NCBI GenBank assembly: GCA_028023455.1
Contig: JAQFVV010012512.1
Coordinates: forward strand, 126,001-190,000
Reading direction: 5' to 3'
DNA length: 64,000 nt
From: Epiperipatus broadwayi
Lineage: Eukaryota; Onychophora; Udeonychophora; Euonychophora; Peripatidae
Both the position numbers and the translations under genes were made by a program. Positions 28,346 through 40,100 of the stretch are shown in pieces. Numbering within the stretch: position 1 is the first letter of the stretch; each line of letters opens with the position of its first letter. The notes under the pieces are model-generated. The model was not told the DNA's origin. It worked only from the letters and a program-made list of their open reading frames with translations, and did not search any database.

Positions 28346-29929
28346 CATCTTAAACTAGATTAAATTTGGAAAGAACTTCATCCTGCAGTGTATTGATAGT
28401 GGTTAAAAAGATGATGATGATTAAGAATAAACCAGTGCATTTGTAGTAATTAAGTTCTTCTAAATCATAATTATCAATATATCCATTCTATATTTGTTTA
28501 AAAAACAATTTTATTCTAGATTTTTTATCTTGTATCCTTAGATTGTATCCTTAGTTTGAAATTTAATAAAATGTTTGATTAATATTTATTAAAGCTATAA
28601 CCTTAAAAATATGCACCTGAAAAAATGACAGTAAGGACCTCTGCAAATCTTTAACACAATATTTATTTAAAATAGCATAAGGCTATTAAATACATCACTG
28701 ATTAAGTCCACAAATTCTATAGCACATTGACATTCGCTAAGTCTTTCAATTTACAATGAATCAGTGTTGAGATCATATACTTAGAAATCTATTAAGAAAA
28801 TATAAAGTTGTAATAACTATATTTATAAAGCACATACTCATTATATAAAGTAATATTTATTAAGGCTATAACCTTAATATTATGTGCCTGGAAAAAATGA
28901 CAGTAGGGATCTCTGCAAAAGGTTCTCAAATCAAAATGGTTTAGATTCTCCTATTTATTTAGAAAGTAGGTTAAGATAAGTGTGACTGCTCTTGTCTTTT
29001 AAATAAATATTGTGCTAAAGATTTGCAAAGGTCCATACTGTCGGTTTTTCAGACACATACTCTTTAAGGTTATCACCTTAATAAATATTACTTTAAATAA
29101 CAAGTATGAACTTTATAAATATAATTATTAAAATGTTTGATGAGAATAGTGCTTAGAGAAATATATTCTTTTAACAAATTTTAAAATTAGGAAAATATGT
29201 CAACGAATATTTTGTTTAGATTTTTTCAAACAAGTTCCCAAATGGTTCAAATAAAACTTATACTTTTGACAGTGTAATACATAAAAAACATTGCTATATA
29301 GACAAATAAATCCGGTAAAAAAGAGACATTAAAAAATAAACAACATTAATTTTAAAAAAAAGTATTCTTTTTTAATTTTACTGATTGCTAACTTTTAGTT
29401 TATAACAATGGAATAGAAATATATAATATAGTTTTTTTTTCTATAGTTTACTGGATGGCTTTACTTTACATTTAGAATTAAGTTTTGCATGTCAAGTTTG
29501 CAGAGCTTACTGCCAATGGTGTTTTGTAGAGAATTAATATTTTAAAATTTAATTACTCTTTTAATTCATAGAAATAATTTCGCTCATATCATTCTTACTA
29601 TTGGTATTTAAAATTTTTACTTACAGAACTAAAGACTATGAAATACTGCTGTTCAAACGATGTTAAATTCAATCCCGGTAGCAGAGCTTCATTCAATAAT
29701 AGATTTTTGTATGCCTAATTAAAATAAGTTTTAAAAGAAAAAATTAGAAAAAGTTCACCACTTAAAAGTATATAATTGAAAAATGAATATATCATATTCT
29801 TTTTTGCTTTTTTTATATCTTATTATTTTGCACAATCTGACTCTACAAGTCAATATTCAATAATTATTTTTAATTACTATAAAATGGTGATTGACATCTG
29901 TAGAAATATGATGTATAGATCAAATGATA

Positions 29930-29930
<1 letters not shown>
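28346..29930. other. Non-coding region with a three-copy short repeat
   Basis: No protein recognised. Three related units are present: 28577-28668 (+), 28853-28928 (+) and 29092-28998 (-). They share TAATATTTATTAA, GCTATAACCTTAA, the segment AAATGACAGTA and CTCTGCAAA, with the first and third also sharing TCTTTAACACAATATTTATT. This gives a direct pair and an inverted pair in 520 bases. Nothing else stands out. Confidence 0.6.
28577..29092. repeat. Local three-copy repeat, two direct and one inverted
   Basis: Each unit is 75-95 bases. The outer two are reverse complements and could fold into a stem of about 90 bp around the middle copy. The arrangement resembles the pseudo-LTR clusters elsewhere in the window, but I see no hammerhead core in it. 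Confidence 0.7.
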
Positions 29931-29992
<62 letters not shown>

Positions 29993-30004
29993 TATAATAA
30001 TAAT

Positions 30005-30062
<58 letters not shown>

Positions 30063-30063
30063 T
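29931..30063. repeat. Palindromic (AAT)n/(ATT)n array
   Basis: About 65 bases of AAT units switch at about 29990-30010 to ATT units, so the whole array is self-complementary. Confidence 0.95.
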
Positions 30064-31140
30064 ATTTATTACAATAATATATAAACCATACAAAATCAAT
30101 ATAACTCCAAACAAAGAAATACTTGTGCAGCAGTAAATATATATTGTAAGAGATTACATACAACTAACCATCACACCTATCCCAGTTTTTCTCAATGTTT
30201 AAATTTAGGCCAATTTATAGGAAAATAATTTATCCTATATACTTGTTTATGTACATAAAACATATGTATATAAACTAAATAACCTAATAAGTTCGTCTAT
30301 TTGTAGAAATTATTTTTTCTTTTCTTTCTTAATATCATTAACAACAAAAATAATTAATTGACTGATAAGACAGATATGTTCAAAGGTCAAAATATATGAG
30401 CTGCTAGGTGATCAAATTTGAATAATGAAGACTAAATAAAAAATATATAATAATAATGTTTTATATTTTTTTTGATTACTTTGTAACAATAGGTTCTAGC
30501 TAGCACAAGAAAACAATCTGGATTTTTTCACTTGTCTGTGTAACAACAAAACCATCAGCAAGTAAAGTAAAGTCTTTTATTTATTTGTTTTTTTTTTAAA
30601 AAAAAAAAACTGTTCAGCAATTAAAAACAGTGTGGATATGAAATTTAAAACTTAATGTCTATATTTTAAAATTAATAAAAAATCTCTATAATTTGGATAG
30701 AAAAAACTGGAAATTTAATCTTAGCTGTTAAAGTGACAAACTTCAATATATAATTAGCAGGAATGAACTAATGATTTAACTTGTTCTACAAGTTTGAATT
30801 CATTGTTATGGAAATAAGAATAAAGAAACATGAAACTACTAAAAAATTGATTGTTTCTTTAAGCCATTTTCTTATATATATATATATACATATTGAAGCC
30901 ACAATATAAGTAATAGTCATTGATAAAGTAGACATTACAATGTGTTTGGGATAAGCCAATACTGTGGGCATTCCGATGTCAGTTTCGATGTCATTATAAA
31001 ATTATCCATCAAAATGTCTACTTTAAAAGCACTGGTGAATATCAATCTTTGATGGATATGTGCTATATGTTCAGAAGAGATAATCAGTATGTGTTTACTT
31101 TTACCAAGTAGTATCAAATATATAAATATCAACAGAGTTG
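30064..31140. other. Non-coding region
   Basis: No recognised protein. AAAGTAGACATT (about 30925-30936) and AATGTCTACTTT (about 31013-31024) form a 12-bp inverted repeat with a loop of about 76 bases. Two overlapping minus-strand frames here (30786-31132) lie across that symmetry and show no family motif. Confidence 0.55.
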
Positions 31141-33050
31141 ATGAACAAGAACATTATGCATGGAGATTGTCATTCATGTTTATAAACTCTTCCCTATGCT
31201 GAGGAAGAACATTCACCATATTTCCTATATGGATGATGTGGTGGTGTTTCTCTCATCTCAGAATGAGTTCACTAGGCTTGAGGAACTCCTGGTCCAATTT
31301 TCTCACAAATCTGGTCTCAGAGTAAACAGAATGAAATCGGCCATATGGTCAATTCTGTCAGGCAAACAAATACCAGGTACATTTGAAGCCCCCCTCAGAA
31401 ATTTATCAGATTCCCACTAGCCTCCCCCATCCATTATGAGAAGGAACTCCAAGCTTCCTTATTAGCTAAGGTCAATTCTACAGTAACATCACTATCTAAG
31501 GTCTACCTGTCTTTATTGGGGAAGGTAGAACTACTTAATGCTACAGTATTGCCCAAAATAACATATTATCTAGCAGGATTTTCCCCTACGTGCAAGTTTA
31601 TCCAAAAAATTGAAACCTTATGCAGAAAACTTTGCTGGGGAGGTAGGACTCCCATCATCAGCCTCAACATATTACAAAAACCCAAATTCCTTAATGGTCT
31701 TAGCCTTCACTCGCTGAAGATTTTTTACCTCAAATGAACTCATAATATACTATTCAGGATTTTTAAGGATAATCCCGATATGGAGTGCCCCTTCCCCAAG
31801 GAAAAGATAAAGCGTACTAATTGACCTCCATCTAGATTAAGAAGCATTTGGCTACAGAAGCAAGTTACAGTAATTTTTCAAAACTTCCAATTGTCGGGTT
31901 CCCTTTTTCAGAGGAAATTATCATATTGGAAGGTATATCGATTAATGTTTCCTGGGAAAACTAAATCCGTTAATATACTTCCAATAGGAATCGCTCGATT
32001 TTCCAAATTAAATAAATTCATCAAACTGAGTCCAAAATTTGTTGATATTTTAATAAAAATCGTCCTTGGAGCACTCCCCACTGGGACATTTCTCCACTAC
32101 CAAAGGGGCTACAACAGCAACCCCCTTTGTCCCCTATGTAAAAACAGGAGGAGTCAATTGGCCACATTCTGGATCAATGTGATTCATGGACTCATCTCCG
32201 TAATATAGTGTTAGACTGGATAAATAGTGATGACCCAGCTAACATTTCTCTTAATGCAGCAATTAAAAAGGGTTAATTTGTAACAATATTACTGGTCACT
32301 TTCATTAACTTCTCAATTTGGACTGCCAGATGTAGCATGATATTTGATCATGACTGTGATGACTCGATGATTAATCGTTTTTTCAAATCCCTCTATAAGA
32401 TAAAAGAAGAGGATAAACAAACTTGTCAGCCTTGGCTAATGGACCAAACCTGGAGCCAGATGAGGCTAGAATCTTAATTCATATATTTATTAGGCCCAAA
32501 ACTAGAACTTTCTCCCATCCACTAAACAAATAATATATTACAGCTTTCACTTAAGAATAATCTAACTTTAACTATGAAGATCTTTCATAACCCTATATAT
32601 TTAATACACAAACCTTATATTAATTCCATACTATACAATTAACTTACTATATCAACTCATAAATATTTTTATAGTCCTCGTTACTCCTTAGGTCAGGATA
32701 ATCATTAATCAATGGAATTTCCAAACCTTATACATAGGTTTGAACTACTTTATATTCCTAACTAATTAAGCTCATGACATGCTGCCTTAAGGCATTAATA
32801 TAATCTTTGATTTTATTTATAGTTATTTATGTTTCTTTTATACTTGCATTAATTAACCATCATGTGTTTCTTATACTGCTCTTAAGACTAAATTATTGGT
32901 CTAATACAACTTTTTATATTTCTATATACATGACTTGCATACCACATTTATATGTATACATTTGAAACTTTTTTATAGACAATGTTATCCTATCATTGAT
33001 TGCTTTTGTATCCACTCTAATGTGTAAATAAAGTTTGATTTTTGCAAGTA
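31141..33050 (+). mobile_element. L1/Tx1-like LINE, 5'-truncated
   Basis: It begins inside the RT palm at about 31160 and continues through thumb and C-terminal region to about 32210. An approximately 800-base untranslated tail follows, ending near an AATAAA signal at 33027-33032. GC content is higher than in the surroundings, suggesting a more recent arrival or different codon use. 5' truncation fits incomplete target-primed reverse transcription. Confidence 0.8.
31160..32208 (+). pseudogene. L1/Tx1-type reverse transcriptase C-terminal half, broken
   Basis: Starts just before YMDDVVVFLSSQNEF (motif C, normally YADD), followed by LLVQFSHKSGLRVNRMKSAI, the usual SGLKIN..KS block. After a shift near 31410 it reads FPLASPIHYEKELQASLL, then LGKVELLNATVLPKITYYLA and CRKLCWGGRTPIISLNILQK with LNGLSLHSLK, a typical Tx1/L1 C-terminal pattern. 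A stop at 31735 is followed by a third block (31891-32208). That block ends with CPLC near PLCKNRRSQLATFW, half of the C-terminal Cys/His motif. At least three breaks make it non-functional. Confidence 0.85.
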
Positions 33051-33695
33051 AACTCTTAACTATGGACAAATGCTTGCTTTCCTCAGGTTATATATATATA
33101 TATTTGATTCATGTGATTTTTATTTTTTTATTTTTGTTATTTCTATTTAAAATTTTCATGTATTGTGATTTTTTGTGTGTATTCAAGTTTCATCTTTAAA
33201 GTCGGTCATCTGCATTTTAAAAGTGTGTGCAGTTGTTTGATATGTATCGATATGTTGATATATAAAAGGGGAAAGGGATCATAGTCAATAAATATGTGTA
33301 ATTATTAATAAAAGTAAATTTACAGATCCCTCTGGAAATTCAACACTGATTCATCAAAGCAACCTCAAGTAAAGTTTTTATATAATTAACATTAAGGGCA
33401 GACTCTAGAACAAACAAAATTATATTACTTACATATAATAAGTTTTTATTAATATTTACTATTGTTTTATTTCTGAGTGCACAATTAATCAACTTGAGCA
33501 AATGATCTATTTCTTATCTTTCACTAATTTTATTATGACTTACACACACATAAAGATGGGAGTGGGGTTATATATTTTATTTTATTTTAAAAATAGTTAT
33601 AAATATATTTACCCCAACCTATTAGTATCACTGTAATAATTATATTAATGGGGTAGATTTAGAGTTACTGAACTCTCATTTTGCTTTTGTTTTTG

Positions 33696-33696
<1 letters not shown>

Positions 33697-33764
<68 letters not shown>

Positions 33765-33777
33765 GATAGATATAGAT

Positions 33778-33820
<43 letters not shown>
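33697..33820. repeat. Compound (AT)n-(GATA)n microsatellite
   Basis: About 64 bases of AT followed by about 55 bases of GATA tetranucleotides, with transitional GACAGATA and TATAGATA units between. Confidence 0.95.
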
Positions 33821-33821
<1 letters not shown>

Positions 33822-34067
33822 TGAATTAACTAATTTCATTTTGTATATATACTGTACTTTTAATTTTGTTTTCTCTAGTGTAAATAAAGATTGATTGAGG
33901 ACAGACTTCTATCATGAAATCTGGATCAGGGAGATTTATTGTTTTAAGCCATCAAAATCATAGAAGATCGTTCTTGTTAACTTAATATATTTTTTGTAAC
34001 TACTTAATATTATGTGTTATAGATTATTAATAAATGTTATTGAGTTGTTAAAACCAATCTGATCTAT

Positions 34068-34215
34068 GTTTGATTATCACCATCATCATTATGCTTTTAC
34101 ACCATTACAAGTTTGACCATCATTATGCATTTACACCATTAAAGGTTTCATCATCACTATCATTATGTATTTACACCACTAAGGTTTGATGATCATCATC
34201 ACTATGCATTGCTCT
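34068..34215. repeat. Degenerate minisatellite, units of about 45 bases
   Basis: Three to four imperfect units of the type CATCATTATGCATTTACACC followed by ATTAAAGGTTTGA. The last unit differs most and has extra CATCATCA steps. Confidence 0.75.
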
Positions 34216-34835
34216 TTTATATGGTTGATCATTATCAATATTTTTATATCTATGCTTATACATAGGTATATTTGGTCAATAATTAAGTAAGTCCATCCCT
34301 AAAGAGAGCTAACTGCACATACTCCCTGAGCTTGACTTCTGTAGTGTAATGGGGTCCAAAAAAGGAAATGTAATAAATATTGCACTAGTCTAAATTACAT
34401 TGAAATATTTAAGTAAATTATGAGCTACCATACTAAATGTAGATGTGATTTGGAACTAAGAATGTCATTGTGACATCTTTAACATCCTACTCGAAAGGCC
34501 TAGGTCTGACAGTAGTGAGATGTGCTTTTTTGTTATATGCCATTTCTGATTCAGTAATATCTGGTGCACCTAAATGGGATATTGAATCATGGATTTAGGA
34601 TAGGACTTGTTGTAGGTTTTTGACCCATTGTATTCAAATCATCCAAATACTTACTATTATTTATGTCATCTTATGGCATACCCTGTGGTTCCATTATATC
34701 TGGTGCCCAATGTTATAGGCATGAACATAGTTTAGATGCAAAGGAGGCCCAGCCATTGGATTGGAATTTTTAATATATAGATATATATATAAGATATTTT
34801 GTGGGTTCATCCATGTTAAAATATTTTAAAATACT

Positions 34836-34868
34836 GACGTTTCGACTTGGTAACACAAGTCATCCACT
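34836..34868 (-). ncRNA. Hammerhead-like motif, first box altered (copy 2)
   Basis: Minus: AGTGGATGA, stem II GACTTG-TGTTAC-CAAGTC, GAAA, CGTC. Stem III is the minimal palindrome ACGT and the triplet is GTC. Flanking ATTACT upstream can pair with AGTATT downstream at 5 of 6 positions (stem I). The first box deviates in the same way as the copy at 25195. Confidence 0.55.
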
Positions 34869-34960
34869 GAGTAATAAAAAGTAGAAAGACGGTTGTAGAG
34901 GCGCTACAATCACTGATTTGAAAAAAATGTTAAAGTTCCACCAGTAGCAAAAATGTTAAA

Positions 34961-35254
34961 TTAAGAATGTTTTTTAAAAAAATCTTTCCAAATAGGAGAA
35001 ATATCATCTCGCTTATTGATACAATCTGGCCTTTTAAGTATCTCAATGGCTTCTCTAATTTTGTACTGGTGTAGATTATCACATCTGGATATGATCCTGT
35101 TACTATAAAAATTAATTTTATGACCTGAATCCATAGTATGAAGTGAGAGTGCTGATGATGATGATGAATGTTGTTTAACTGCATTAGCATGCTCATCTCT
35201 CCTAACACTGATGCGATGATTACTCATACCTATGTAAGAAGCAATCTTTGACAA
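34961..35254 (-). pseudogene. PLE GIY-YIG endonuclease fragment (family C)
   Basis: About 97 codons open, without a real ATG (the first codon is TTG inside the domain). Reads KIASYIGMSNHRISVRRDEH (YIG and the catalytic Arg/His helix), ANAVKQHSSSSSALSLHTMD, SGHKINF, then IISRCDNLHQYKIREAIEIL with the conserved catalytic Glu (REAIEI) and RPDCINKRDD...PIWKDFF to the stop. The distal three quarters of the domain look intact. The GIY half and the whole RT are missing. It differs strongly in sequence from families A and B. Confidence 0.85.
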
Positions 35255-35869
35255 GGATTTGAGAAAATTAATAGAAATGTTTAGTTTTAAAACATCTAAG
35301 CAAAGACTTCACACTAACAGAATAAAGCATTCAATTCTTTAAAAATAATGAAATAACTATTGATTGGTCAGTATACATTTGTGAATTTAAATTTGAAAAA
35401 TTTAACAGGAGAAGCATATTGATGCTTCTCCAACTAATATCAATTACAAAATATTTATATGAATGCTGACTAAAATAATCATGCAGTGGTGAAAAAAGGG
35501 AACATTGTGGAAGAAAAGTCATCAATCCATGGAGCTAAAAGTTGTCATAACCAATATGGGAAGTCATACATCTCCATGCCTGGATTGATAAATATTAAAA
35601 CGTTCCACTATGAATTATCTTTTTTATACCTTAATCAAAAACTCCTGTTCAAAGGCTAATAAAGTCATCAAATCCACAAGATGTTTGAATTCTTAACTGC
35701 GCATAAAGAAACTACCATTGATTCTTAAGAATAAGCCATCAGAACATTGTCCATACAAACTGTAAAACCCATTTATAAAGTTGATGCTTCAATCGTTAAT
35801 TGTTTATAAGTTATATATAATAATTTTTTAATTTATTTTAATAATTTGATCAATGTAAATTAGACATGG

Positions 35870-35959
<90 letters not shown>

Positions 35960-36389
35960 TCCTTATTCATATATATACAACACACACATTTGTTGATTGT
36001 TCATTTTAAAGGTTGTGCCAGTTAGTAATATTTTAAATATATTTTCTATGTGTATCTTTTTTTTATTATGTGTGTATGAAGCCGATATTTTTTTTAATGC
36101 ACATGCATTATACATAACAATGGGGTCTATTAAACCATCATGACATTAATTAAGACAAAAAAGATAAGTAAATATGTTACTATATTTATAATAATGTTGC
36201 TTTTAATCCTATTATCCAAATAGTAATAGTCAATGTAAATATGTTCATTAAATTTATTTAAATGTTAAAACATGTTTCTTGTTTTATTTTTCTGTCATTC
36301 TACTAAACCATATCCTTGTACATATATCACAATTATTATTTTCATGTAAACAATATATTATATACATACCTATTAATAGATATACACTC

Positions 36390-36390
<1 letters not shown>
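35237..36390. repeat. Dispersed repeat R1, copy 1
   Basis: Alignable with 58205-60510. Shared blocks include AAAACATCTAAGCAAAGA, GAATAAAGCATTC, ATTGATGCTTCTCC, GAAGAAAAGTCAT with CATGGAGCTA, AGAACATTGTCCATAC-like, GGTCTATTAAACCATCAT and ATGTTCATTAAATTTATTTA. Copy 1 lacks about 850 bases present in copy 2 (around 58440-59320). Short frames suggest an old coding element, but I cannot name it. Confidence 0.75.
35873..35956. repeat. (AT)n microsatellite within R1
   Basis: About 84 bases of AT. R1 copy 2 carries AT arrays at the corresponding place, so the array was probably present in the source. Confidence 0.95.

Positions 36391-36440
<50 letters not shown>
36391..36440. repeat. (AT)n microsatellite
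   Basis: About 48 bases of AT at the junction between R1 and PLE family B. Confidence 0.9.
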
Positions 36441-36444
<4 letters not shown>

Positions 36445-37135
36445 AACAATACAATAATTAATACAGTAACAATATTTTAAACAAACAAATATATACCAAT
36501 TTAATAGAAGTACTTTCAACTATCTATGTAGTCGTTGTCAACTAGATTCAAATTGTATTAGAAAAAAACATTACAAATGTAAACAAAAAGTAATACATCA
36601 TACATCAATTTTCCCAGAATTCATTAATTTTTATATTGGCGGCCTGTCTGTTTATCAACTGTTGCTTTTCACTTTTTATTAACATAGCTTCTTTAATTTT
36701 GCATTTATTATTATTTCTTTCAATACACAAAATCTTAATTTTATTAAAATCAAAATCAAAACCATAATTACATGTTACATTATGATCAAAAAATACTGAT
36801 GGTGATACATCATCATTTCTAACATTCTCTTGTCTTGATTTTTGCACTCGTTTATATAACAACAAATGCTCCTTTGATCTTTTCTCCAATGTACATTGAA
36901 TTCTGGGAAAATTGATGCATGACGTATTACTTTTTGTTTACATTTGTAACGTTTTTTTCTAATACAATTTGAATCTAGTTGACAACGACTACATAGATAG
37001 TTGAAAGTACTTCTATTAAATTGGTATATATTTGTTTGTTTAAAATATTGTTACTGTATTAATTATTGTATTGTTTTGAATAATTATATATATTTTATTA
37101 TAATTGGAATACAGACATTGATTAATAATTTATAT
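36433..37135 (-). mobile_element. PLE family B with its terminus duplicated in inverse orientation
   Basis: The 3' part of the endonuclease (36889-36605) plus 3' flank (to 36433) is on minus. Immediately upstream of the frame, at 36898, the 3' flank starts again as an inverted copy running to about 37130. The arms 36433-36622 and 36898-37100 are nearly exact reverse complements around the endonuclease. Copy 1 of the same family lies at 14780-15155. Confidence 0.85.
36605..36889 (-). pseudogene. PLE GIY-YIG endonuclease C-terminal part (family B, copy 2)
   Basis: 94 codons, terminating at the native TGA. Reads EKRSKEHLLLYKRVQKSRQE (the R..EH helix after YIG), SVFFDHNVTCNYGFDFDFNK, IKILCIERNNNKCKIKEAML (the catalytic Glu in KEAM) and INRQAANIKINEFWEN. 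The GIY-YIG strand itself is missing because the inverted terminal copy begins 9 bases upstream. No stop lies within the remaining part, so the rearrangement is recent relative to decay. Confidence 0.8.
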
Positions 37136-37152
37136 ATATATATATATATATA
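37130..37152. repeat. Short (AT)n run
   Basis: It follows the outer end of the inverted PLE B terminus; a similar run follows copy 1 (14717-14734), so it belongs to the element end. Confidence 0.7.
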
Positions 37153-37159
37153 TTGTGCC

Positions 37160-40100
37160 CTTTTCTACAGGTCAGAATTTATTCATTATAGAAATTTACT
37201 AAAAAAAATTAAATTTAGGATATGTTCTCTTTGTACAATAATTATATTATATTGATAATCTTATAAAAAATTCAATTAAAGCAAGATAAAAATATGTAAT
37301 GCCTAAAATTGTGCTAAATAAAATTTTAAAAAAAGGTTAAATAAAGCTAAACATATTAATTACATATGGTTGGGAAATCTGGCCATAATAAATAATGTAG
37401 CAATAAATGTTTAAAATGTTTTAAAAGTTGAATTTTAATAGCTAAAACTTGTAATTAAATAATACTATATTTTACAGTATAAATTATATCTAATAATTAT
37501 ATTTAATATTATATGTTTTAAAAGTAATCTTTGTGGTAGGCAAATTTATAATTAATTCTATGTTTTCAAAATTATTATTCCAAATTTTGGTATTATATTA
37601 TTTATTTAATATAATAATTGTTGCAATTAACATTTAATATTTTCTAGACAGAATTTTGATACAGTCTGTCTCAGTTGTAAATCATGTGACATGTATACAG
37701 TTATACATCCATCCTTACTATTGTTTGTGTTAACAAAGTTTCAAAATTACTTTTAAAAAAAATTACACTATAGAATTGAAGATATTTATTTATCTATCAC
37801 AAGAGCAAATATTAAATTAGTTGTTATAAATTGTTTAAATAGTTTTTATAAAACGAATGTAATTAGTAAAAAAAAAAATATTTGTTTTAAAAATAGATAC
37901 ATTAAAAATAAAGGGTGGAATAAATTGATAAATATTGTTTACTAAAAGTCATTTTCAAATCTTTAATTAATTTTAATAAAGTACAAAATTGATTTAAAAT
38001 TAATATTTTAAGTAATATTTTAAATAAAAATGAGTCATATTTTGTTTTTTTAAATTTAATTGTGTGATACTGAAGTTATATGCAAATTAAGTTATCAGGT
38101 GAAAAGCAAAATCCACCAATAAGATGATGTATTTTGTTGGGTAATAAATACTGATGCACAGTTAGTTCAGTAGGTGTTGTAGTAATTTTCTAAAATTTTT
38201 GTGCTTCTTTTAAATTTTTTTTTGTTTTATTAGTAAATTCAGTGCTATAATAACTCTCTTATAATTTATTTGCAACTGATAAGGATACAAATTTTAAGTA
38301 TTTTTGCAAAGAGAGTATTATAAATAAATTATAATAAGTTTTAACTAAAGGACATAGTGCTAAAAGTTAAATTCCCTTGCCAGAATTTTCGTCGAAACTT
38401 AATTCAACTTCACATTGAAATATGGAAATACCAATGAGTAATACTTATATATTTCAAAATATTTTAAATGTAAAACTTATAATTATTAATATGGTATTAG
38501 TGGTTTTAACAAGGAAAACTCTTTTATTAAGTAAGGATGTATATTGGACATTATGCAGAGAGCTTAACAGGAAAGCTACTCGGAAGTTAAAATTAATAAT
38601 GCATTTTTTAGTAGTGAGATAGTCATATCAGAAACTGATAAATAATATGACAAAGCTCTTAATAAATTTTATGTGGAAAGTAAAGGTATGGAGATAAAAT
38701 GTTTTATCTTTTTGAAAAAAACATTATGGATAATTTTAAAAAAACTGTCGAAAATAATAGTTAATGAAAAGTATTTTAAAGCGTATGCAATAAATCTATA
38801 ATTTTATAAGATTATACGCATTACAATGATTTGTGGAAAAGAACCGATATGAGAAATTATGATGAAAATAACTATACTTGGATAAAGAAATGATAAATAT
38901 CCTGACAAATAAAACCTTATAAATAATGGGACAATTAACAATAAGTAATTATTAAAATTCTGAAAAGATATATTTTACAAAAAAAAAAATGTGTAAAAAG
39001 AAATATCTGGATATCCGAATTCAAGTCGCCATGTCTAATGCATTACCAAGCCATCATAAAACTTTAAGGAAGGAACCTTGGAGTGTTATTTTTTATGTTA
39101 TAGTTTATTTATTATTTTAATAATCATTGCTCTGGATAATAGAGACTATGAACTATTATTTTATAAACTTTTCCAGAACAGATCAATGATTATTTTTGCT
39201 AAATTTTTTAGATTTTTTTAGACGTTGTCTTATTATTTTTATCATCTATTTTAAAAACTTTGTTTGTGTTGGAAGGATTCTATGTATGTGTCAGTCAGTC
39301 ATTTATTCTGTTATTTGAGGGGCAGAAAAATTCTAGTTTCATCGTCAAGCGTTGGAACAAAACCCTAGCAACAAAGGTTGGGAATTTCAATCGCTCTTCA
39401 AGAGTTTTTAAAAAAAAAACTCAAGGAAAATAAAAACATTTTATTTGATTTGTGTAAAGGACAATTCAACATAGCAGTATACAGAATTATGTCTTGATTT
39501 TTTTATTAACCATAGTTCTAATTATCACATTATTTGATTAGTAGAATAGGTACATAAATATTAATTTACTCACTAATAATATTATCGTTGTTTTTTTTTA
39601 TAATAAACATTTTTGATAATTTTAAATAAGATAATATTGTTAAGTATGATAGTATGAATGTGTTATACTATGCAATGTTTATTTTACTTGGTGGACAAGA
39701 AGACATCGTAAGTGATTGACAAGTTGATATCACTTAGGTAATAGTTGTAGATATGGATATTTTATTATGTATTTTTCTTTTGCAGATTATCAATGAATTA
39801 TAATATTGAAGTATGAATGTTGGGTTATGTGTGAACGCATTTATACAACACATTAAACTTATAGGACTGAAATTTATTTATTCTAAGGATATGCATACTT
39901 TGATTTCATATTACTAGTACAATATAACATGATGATGAATAATTATATGATTCTTTTATAAAGGACTTTAATATGTTTTAGATATTTAAAGTATGGATAA
40001 TAATCATTTTGTATTTTTTTCAAGAATATTGATAGGAAAGTAAAGTAACCTTTTTCTTGTTGATTAGCTGAGATCATTATAATTACAACTGAATTTTATT

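Larger units (their letters stand above)
33051..34760. other. Non-coding region with satellites
   Basis: It contains a compound (AT)n/(GATA)n array (33697-33820), a degenerate minisatellite (about 34068-34215) and otherwise anonymous sequence. No protein recognised. Confidence 0.6.
34790..35290 (-). mobile_element. PLE family C 3' end: endonuclease plus pseudo-LTR
   Basis: The minus-strand endonuclease fragment (35254-34961) is followed by the terminal segment shared with 25141-25275, including a hammerhead-like motif at 34868-34836. The upstream part is replaced near 35240 by another repeat (R1). This is the locus that ties that terminal sequence to a PLE protein. Confidence 0.8.

Noticed and set aside
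29931-30063. CRISPR-like array
   Set aside because: Simple trinucleotide repeat with no spacers; eukaryotic context.
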